This document shows, one piece after another, positions 59,293 through 64,000 of a stretch of DNA of 64,000 nucleotides (position 1 is its first letter; the number at the start of each line of letters is the position of its first letter). The translations under genes and the position numbers were made by a program. The notes under the pieces are model-generated. The model searched no databases, was not told the origin of the DNA, and saw only the letters and a list, made by a program, of their open reading frames with translations. Origin of the DNA: Nitratireductor aestuarii (GTDB taxonomy: Bacteria > Pseudomonadota > Alphaproteobacteria > Rhizobiales > Rhizobiaceae); the NCBI RefSeq assembly GCF_014641695.1, contig NZ_BMIF01000006.1:124001-188000 (forward strand), in the 5' to 3' direction.

Positions 59293-61506
59293 GTGAGTGT
59301 ATTCCGGCAAGGCGGCGTCCGTAGTGCCTATGCCGTGTGGGTTCGCATGGGCTTGGCCTGCACTTTGGCGGTCATGACCGCGTGCACCTCCACTACCGGC
59401 TATCTTTCAGATGTTGCCGAGCAACCCAATCCCATGGACAAGGTCGTAAATGCAGATCTGAGTGCACGCAAGCCTTCCGGCGGCGGCTTCCTGTCGGCCC
59501 TGGGATTCGGCCGGAAGCAGAATGACCGGCAGGGTCAAATATATAGCGGCTACGAACAGCGGCTTACTCCCAGCGAGGTCCGGTCACTTGACCGGCTGAG
59601 CGGCGAACAGTTCGAAGTCAACCTCGAGGATGCCGAGATCAAGGTTGCCGCCCGCAATGTTCTGGGCGAGGTCCTTGGCATCAATTACTCGATCGATCCG
59701 CGAGTGGGGGGCAGGGTTACGATCACGACGTCGAAGCCGACGCCGGCCCGCGACATTCTCACGATGTTCGAGTCCGCTTTGCGCAGCAATGGCGTGGCCA
59801 TGGTTCGCGATAGCGGCAGTCTAAGGCTGATGCCCGCGACTGAGGCTGTCGGTGTCGCCCAGCTCGACCAGGGCACCAGGATTCAGCCAGGTTACGCCGC
59901 CACAGTGTTTCCCCTGAAGAATGTTTCCACCAGCACGATCCTGCCGTTGCTTGAAAACTTCCTCGCCCGTCCCGGCATGGTGCGCGAAGATCCCAGCCGC
60001 AATGCACTGATCTTCCAGGGAACGGAGGCAGAGCGGATCTCGGCGATCGAAGCCGCGCGCTCGTTCGACCAGGATTGGCTGGCAGAGCAGTCGGTCGGAA
60101 TATTCCCGGTCAACAACTCCAGCGCCGCAGCGATGATGCCTGAGCTCAACCGCGTGCTCGACATCGGCGAGGGCGGTCGCGGGCGCAACATGATCAGGGT
60201 CCAGGTGATCGAGCGCAGCAATGCGCTTCTGGTGGTGGCGAAAACCCGTGAACAGCTGCAGCGTGCGGCAAGCTGGATCCAGCGGCTCGATCGTCTCGAC
60301 GCGTCTTCCTCCAATTTGCGGGTGTACAAGGCGCAGCATCTGCAGGCGCGGCGTCTTGCTGCGATGGTCAACGAGATCTTCAACGGCGTGTCTGCGTCGT
60401 CATCGTCGGCAGCGGACGAACCGGCTTCACAGTTCCCGCCAGGTTCGTTGTCGGATGCTTCCAACTCGGATCCGAATGCTGCAAGTCAGCCGGCCGAAGA
60501 AGGTATGGAGGATACCCAGCAGGTCGCAGGTGGTGGCATCAGCCAGCCAGCCTCAGGTGGGGCGAGCGGTGTGCGTATTACCGCAAACCCGGAAAACAAC
60601 ACCATCCTCATCTTCGCAAGGCCTGACCAGCAACGATCGATCGAGCAGGCGATCACTGCACTCGACCGACCGCAGGAACAGGTGGCCATCGAGGCGACGA
60701 TCGCCGAGGTTACCCTGACCAACGAGTTGCGCTACGGCGTGCAATTCTTCCTGAATTCCAGAAATCTCGGCATGGGCCGGGACGAAGGCTCGGTGGGCCT
60801 GTTCAAGGAAGCAGGTCAGGCCGTGATTTCGCGGACGCTTCCCGGGTTCAACCTGCTGCTCGGTCCTGAAACCGAACCGCGTGTTGTCCTCGACGCTCTT
60901 CGCGGCGTGACCGAGGTCAAGGTGCTGTCGTCACCATCGGTTGTGGTTCAGGACAACAAGCCTGCCGTCCTGCAGGTGGGTGACGAGATCCCGATCGTGA
61001 CGCGCACGGCGCAGTCGGTGCTCGATCCAGAGGCGCCGATCGTCAACAACGTCGAATTCCGCAACACGGGCGTGATCTTGAAGGTCCACCCGCGCATCAC
61101 CGGAAACGGCACCATCAACCTGGTCGTGGAGCAGGAGATCAGCTCTGTCCAGCGAAGCCAGGCGCAATCCCTGACGCCGACCATTTCGCAACGCAAGGTC
61201 AGTTCGACCGTGTCGGTGACCAGTGGCCAGACGGTGATGCTCGGCGGCCTGATCAGCGAGCGCCAGCAGCGCGGCCGCGATGGAGTGCCGGTTCTGGGAG
61301 ACCTTCCACTGATTGGCGACGCATTCAGGTCTAACCAGAACGCCTCATCGCGCACCGAACTCATCATCCTGATAAAGCCGCAGGTGATACGCGACAGCAT
61401 GGATGCGCAGAACGTGGCGGAGCAGATGCGGTCTCAATTGCGGTTGATGAACGAGCCGTCGAGGAACGTACCGCTGCGACGGCCGGCCAAAACGTTGATC
61501 GAATGA
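59293..61506 (+). CDS. gspD: type II secretion secretin GspD
   Basis: A 737-residue secretin with an N-terminal signal ending in a lipobox-like AVMTAC (Cys about 31), suggesting a lipoprotein that may reach the outer membrane without a pilotin. N-domains follow (N0 from about 95 with EVNLEDAEIKVAARNVLGEV; N1-N3 to about 440, with an Ser-, Gln- and Gly-rich insert at about 365-430), then the secretin core with VLSSPSVVVQDNKPAVLQVGD, VGDEIPIV and MLGGLISERQQRG, and the end LIILIKPQVIRD. It starts at a GTG with GGAG upstream. It heads the gspD-gspO-gspK operon. Confidence 0.93.
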   Translation: MSVFRQGGVRSAYAVWVRMGLACTLAVMTACTSTTGYLSDVAEQPNPMDKVVNADLSARKPSGGGFLSALGFGRKQNDRQGQIYSGYEQRLTPSEVRSLDRLSGEQFEVNLEDAEIKVAARNVLGEVLGINYSIDPRVGGRVTITTSKPTPARDILTMFESALRSNGVAMVRDSGSLRLMPATEAVGVAQLDQGTRIQPGYAATVFPLKNVSTSTILPLLENFLARPGMVREDPSRNALIFQGTEAERISAIEAARSFDQDWLAEQSVGIFPVNNSSAAAMMPELNRVLDIGEGGRGRNMIRVQVIERSNALLVVAKTREQLQRAASWIQRLDRLDASSSNLRVYKAQHLQARRLAAMVNEIFNGVSASSSSAADEPASQFPPGSLSDASNSDPNAASQPAEEGMEDTQQVAGGGISQPASGGASGVRITANPENNTILIFARPDQQRSIEQAITALDRPQEQVAIEATIAEVTLTNELRYGVQFFLNSRNLGMGRDEGSVGLFKEAGQAVISRTLPGFNLLLGPETEPRVVLDALRGVTEVKVLSSPSVVVQDNKPAVLQVGDEIPIVTRTAQSVLDPEAPIVNNVEFRNTGVILKVHPRITGNGTINLVVEQEISSVQRSQAQSLTPTISQRKVSSTVSVTSGQTVMLGGLISERQQRGRDGVPVLGDLPLIGDAFRSNQNASSRTELIILIKPQVIRDSMDAQNVAEQMRSQLRLMNEPSRNVPLRRPAKTLIE

Positions 61507-62063
61507 AGACATTCACGGCGCGGCCGCGTGCGATCGCGGTTGTGGCGTTCGTCACCGCCGCAGTGACAGCCCCGGCAACCGGCGGGGCAACCACATATAC
61601 GTTGGTTGCCTGGGGCGTGCTGTGCCTGCTGGCAGCGGCAATAGCCGTTCATGATCTCGCGACGATGCTCATACCCGACCGCTATACGCTGGGTATTCTA
61701 TTCGTAGGATTTGCCGAGTGGCTGTACGCGTCGGGCGAGCCCGAGGGCCTCGTCATCCATGCATGCGGGGCACTGTTACTGGGAGGGGCGCTGTGGCTGT
61801 TCGATCTGTTTTACGAGCGTCTGCGTGGGCAGACCGGGCTTGGGATGGGCGATATCAAGCTGCTAGGAGCGTCTGCATTTCTGGTAGGGATTCCCGGGAC
61901 CGGGGTGCAGATCATGCTCGCGGCAGCGTCGGCACTGATTTTCATTGCGTTGCGGGCGATACGTCGGCGAAGACCCCTGCGTGCCGTGGCGAAGGTTCCG
62001 TTCGGCACCTTCCTTGCGCCAGCACTGGTAATCGTCTGGGCGTGGCTGCCCTCAGCATGGTGA
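61503..62063 (+). CDS. gspO: prepilin peptidase, minimal A24 type (GspO)
   Basis: A 186-residue membrane protease with the two catalytic aspartates of family A24: D51 in HDLATMLIPDR and D117 in GLGMGDIKL (GxGD). It has about five to six spans. The N-terminal methyltransferase domain with its cysteine cluster, present in canonical GspO/PilD of about 290 residues, is missing, so it resembles CpaA/FppA-type peptidases. It should cleave GspG-K leaders. The ATG overlaps the gspD stop. Whether pseudopilins remain unmethylated here is open. Confidence 0.85.
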   Translation: MKTFTARPRAIAVVAFVTAAVTAPATGGATTYTLVAWGVLCLLAAAIAVHDLATMLIPDRYTLGILFVGFAEWLYASGEPEGLVIHACGALLLGGALWLFDLFYERLRGQTGLGMGDIKLLGASAFLVGIPGTGVQIMLAAASALIFIALRAIRRRRPLRAVAKVPFGTFLAPALVIVWAWLPSAW

Positions 62064-62073
62064 TCTTGCGGCA

Positions 62074-62934
62074 ATGGGCGTGAAATCGTCAGCCAGCCGA
62101 CGGGGTGCGATCCTCGTCAGCGTCCTGTGGATCATGATTTTCCTCGGCTTTCTTGCCGTCATCCTTCGCGTGCAGACGACCGGGGTCGTGGCAGGTGTGC
62201 GGCTCACGGAAGACAAGGCGTCCGCGCGCATTCTGGCGGAAGCCGGGCTCGCCATGGTCGCGGCCGAGATCCGCGCTGGCCCGCCCGACGGGGTAGAAAA
62301 GGTGAGTGATCGGATATCCTCCGAGATCACGCTGCCGGCCGGGGTCGCTTCCGTCTCTGCAACCAATGAAGCCTTGCGGATTGATCTCAACACCGCAGAA
62401 CGCCCGCTGATTGTTGGCGCGTTGCGGGCGGCGGGCGCCGCCTCCGTCGCCGTTGAGGAACTGGCGACGAGGATCATCAACCGCCGTTCGCAACCGTCAG
62501 ATGGACAGCCGCAACCTGGAAGCAACAAGCGGGTGTTTCAGACGGTCTCTGAACTCGCCGCCTTCCCGGGCATTACGCCGAACGTTGCCATTGCCCTCGA
62601 GCGTTATCTTACCGTTTCATCCGGCTTGATTGGCGTTCGCCTCGAAGCGCTGGATGAGCGATTGCTAAGCGCCATTCCAAACCTGCCGTCTTCGGCGCGC
62701 AGCGCGATCGCGCAGTATGACGCGGGCCGCATCTCCCGCGAGCAGCTCGAAGGCGTGCTTGCAGGGGTCAGTTTCAATACGTCCGGACAGGCTCAAACCT
62801 GGCGGTTCGAGCTCACTACGACGCTACAGTCAGGCTACAGCGAAAACTTTGAGGGTTTGATTCTCGTATCCGCCACTGACGAGAAACCCTACCGTGTGCT
62901 TGATTGGCACCGCTCAACAACCGAGTTCGAGTGA
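62074..62934 (+). CDS. gspK: type II secretion minor pseudopilin GspK
   Basis: A 286-residue pseudopilin with leader SSASRRG and a hydrophobic start AILVSVLWIMIFLGFLAVI that, as is usual for GspK, lacks Glu5. The large globular domain contains the helical insertion RIDLNTAERPLIVGALRA and FQTVSELAAFPGITPNVAIAL typical of the family. It caps the pseudopilus with GspI and GspJ, which are encoded 18 kb away. No strong ribosome site is seen; coupling with gspO, 10 bp upstream, is likely. Confidence 0.9.
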   Translation: MGVKSSASRRGAILVSVLWIMIFLGFLAVILRVQTTGVVAGVRLTEDKASARILAEAGLAMVAAEIRAGPPDGVEKVSDRISSEITLPAGVASVSATNEALRIDLNTAERPLIVGALRAAGAASVAVEELATRIINRRSQPSDGQPQPGSNKRVFQTVSELAAFPGITPNVAIALERYLTVSSGLIGVRLEALDERLLSAIPNLPSSARSAIAQYDAGRISREQLEGVLAGVSFNTSGQAQTWRFELTTTLQSGYSENFEGLILVSATDEKPYRVLDWHRSTTEFE

Positions 62935-62979
62935 AACTGCGTCAGGTAGTTTGGTTTTCCGTCTGCATGCGCAAAAAGA

Positions 62980-63011
62980 GATGGCGATGAGTTTCGAAGC
63001 TCATCGCCATC
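62980..63011. terminator. bidirectional terminator between gspK and SDR gene
   Basis: Perfect 12-bp arms GATGGCGATGAG (62980-62991) and CTCATCGCCATC (63000-63011) with an 8-base loop; read on the minus strand it is followed by CTTTTTGC, a good U-tail for the SDR gene, and on the plus strand by ATTTCTC. Confidence 0.82.
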
Positions 63012-63049
63012 ATTTCTCAGTGGCTAGCGCCAAGGCCCCTTGCGGAGCG

Positions 63050-63796
63050 TCAGAGTCCTCCGGCTACCGTGATAAGCGTGCCTGTCATGAACCCGGAGGC
63101 GGGAGAGGCCAGCATCAGCACAGCGCGCGCGATGTCGATTGGCTCCGCGATGCGGCCCATGGGGGTCACGGCCGCGATCTTGGCCGGGCGCTCCGGATTT
63201 CCGCCCTGGGTGTGGATGCGCGTATTGGTTGTCCCGACACGTATGGCATTCACGCGGATGCCCTCCGGCGCCAGCTCCTTGCCAGCGCCGTAGGTGATGG
63301 ATTCCACGGCTCCCTTGGTGGCGGCATAGTGGACATACTCATTGGGGCTGCCCAGGTAGGCAGCGAGTGACGACATGTTAATGATCGTCCCGCCATGTCC
63401 ACCCTTGCGGGTGGACATGCGTTTCGCTGCCTCCTGAATACAGTACATCACACCGAAGACATTGATCCTGAAGGCAGTTTCCAGCACCTCAGGCTGCAAG
63501 TCTTCTATCTTCCCTGCTTTTCCGATGATCCCTGCATTGTTGACGAGGCAGGTCACCCGACCGAGTTGATCGTCGCAGGCGTCGAACAGAGCCTGGATAT
63601 CCTCCCTCTTGCCCACGTCTCCCTGCACCGCAATGGCGCGGGCGCCTGCTGCCTTGCATGCTTCGACAACTTCAGACGCAGCAGCGGTGTCCGAGAGGTA
63701 GTTTATGCAGACATCGTAGCCCTCGCTCGCAAACAGCCGAGCCGTTTCGGCGCCAATGCCGTGGCTCGCGCCTGTCACGATCACAATCGGTCTCAT
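63050..63796 (-). CDS. short-chain dehydrogenase/reductase (FabG-like)
   Basis: A 248-residue classical SDR: TGASHGIG (cofactor loop), NNAG, catalytic Ser in NMSSLAAYLG and Tyr-x-x-x-Lys in HYAATKGAVES, and a C-terminal ASPASGFMTGTLITVAGG. The residue region after the second strand (CINYLS) leaves NADP versus NAD open. GAGGAGG precedes the ATG at 63796; the frame to 63847 has no site. It lies 34 bp downstream of the iron-dependent alcohol dehydrogenase gene and probably shares its operon, suggesting oxidation of a polyol, sugar or hydroxy acid. Confidence 0.9.
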   Translation of the reverse strand: MRPIVIVTGASHGIGAETARLFASEGYDVCINYLSDTAAASEVVEACKAAGARAIAVQGDVGKREDIQALFDACDDQLGRVTCLVNNAGIIGKAGKIEDLQPEVLETAFRINVFGVMYCIQEAAKRMSTRKGGHGGTIINMSSLAAYLGSPNEYVHYAATKGAVESITYGAGKELAPEGIRVNAIRVGTTNTRIHTQGGNPERPAKIAAVTPMGRIAEPIDIARAVLMLASPASGFMTGTLITVAGGL

Positions 63797-63830
63797 GCGT
63801 TGACCTCCTCGCTCATTCACTGTTCGCAGC

Positions 63831-64000
63831 CTAGAAGACGGTCTCAAGGATCGCGGCGTAGTCTTCCTTGGTCAGCGGGCGAGGATTTGTCGCGTGGCTG
63901 TGGTCTGCAAGTGCCCGCTCGCACACCCAATCTATCACGTTCCGGGGAACGCCCATCTCCGACAATTTGGCTGTGATGCCCAGCTGGCGGTTCAACTCGT
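63831..64000 (-). CDS. iron-containing alcohol dehydrogenase, C-terminal part
   Basis: The last 55 codons of a minus-strand gene that begins outside the window. The visible sequence [20 protein letters not shown], then [20 protein letters not shown] and YAAILETVF, ending in TAG at 63831-63833, is the typical end of group III iron-dependent alcohol dehydrogenases (NPRPLT-x-EDY). The catalytic and metal-binding residues are not visible. It is co-oriented with the SDR gene. Confidence 0.8.
   Translation of the reverse strand, partial: ELNRQLGITAKLSEMGVPRNVIDWVCERALADHSHATNPRPLTKEDYAAILETVF

Noticed and set aside
1-64000. tRNA genes, rRNA, CRISPR arrays, insertion sequences
   Set aside because: Looked for T-loop-like motifs, direct-repeat arrays and transposase-like frames by eye; none was convincing.

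Overview
The window reads as a chromosomal segment of a GC-rich alphaproteobacterium, most likely of the order Hyphomicrobiales. This rests on a DUF2585/UPF0314 membrane protein, a zeaxanthin-type crt cluster, GguC- and GbpR-like proteins, a subtype-b GspM, several ABC and TRAP importers and tight ATGA/GTGA gene overlaps. That placement is inference; there is no rRNA or other marker gene to fix it. I saw no tRNA, rRNA, CRISPR array or insertion sequence.

Layout. (1) 1-4.4 kb: the 3' part of a very large unrecognised protein and a convergent phospholipase D/cardiolipin-synthase-like enzyme. (2) 4.6-16.7 kb: a class A flavin monooxygenase, then a six-gene minus-strand operon (hyuA-hyuB, a sugar-type ABC importer, hyuC) for uptake and hydrolysis of a hydantoin- or ureide-like compound, a divergent MarR regulator and a quinone oxidoreductase. 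An identical 17-bp operator-like sequence lies in the hyuA/marR gap and upstream of the oxidoreductase. (3) 16.9-26.3 kb: carotenoid genes crtX, crtE, crtZ, crtB, crtI and crtY (zeaxanthin and its glucoside predicted), with an ABC-2 exporter pair between crtE and crtZ and the decayed remnant of a type 2 IPP isomerase gene beside crtE. (4) 26.4-34.7 kb: an iron/organophosphate-type ABC importer, a PhnD-like binding protein, and a divergent response regulator-histidine kinase-binding protein operon. The arrangement resembles the PgtABC phosphoglycerate-sensing logic. (5) 35.0-37.8 kb: an orphan proteasome-like Ntn hydrolase, then a graveyard of four pseudogenes (RpiR regulator, ArgE-like deacetylase, polyamine-type permease and ATPase). 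(6) 38.1-42.4 kb: a GguC-family sugar-acid enzyme, a LysR regulator and a Tat-exported flavoprotein. (7) 42.7-62.9 kb: a type II secretion system in three blocks (gspJ-I-H-G-F-C-like-M-L; gspE; gspD-O-K). The blocks are separated by an L-arabinonate-dehydratase-type gene, a ZrgABCDE-like zinc-uptake operon, an IclR regulator, a DUF1330 protein and TRAP transporter subunits. (8) 63.0-64 kb: an SDR and the 3' end of an iron-dependent alcohol dehydrogenase.

How the genes may work together. A perfect palindrome TGGACA-N3-TGTCCA occurs in the iclR promoter (over its -35 box) and upstream of the sugar-acid dehydratase, and a degenerate copy lies upstream of gguC. This suggests one IclR regulon linking dehydratase, GguC, DUF1330 and perhaps the TRAP transporter. 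The secretion blocks together encode every core component from GspC-like to GspO, so the system may be complete although dispersed.
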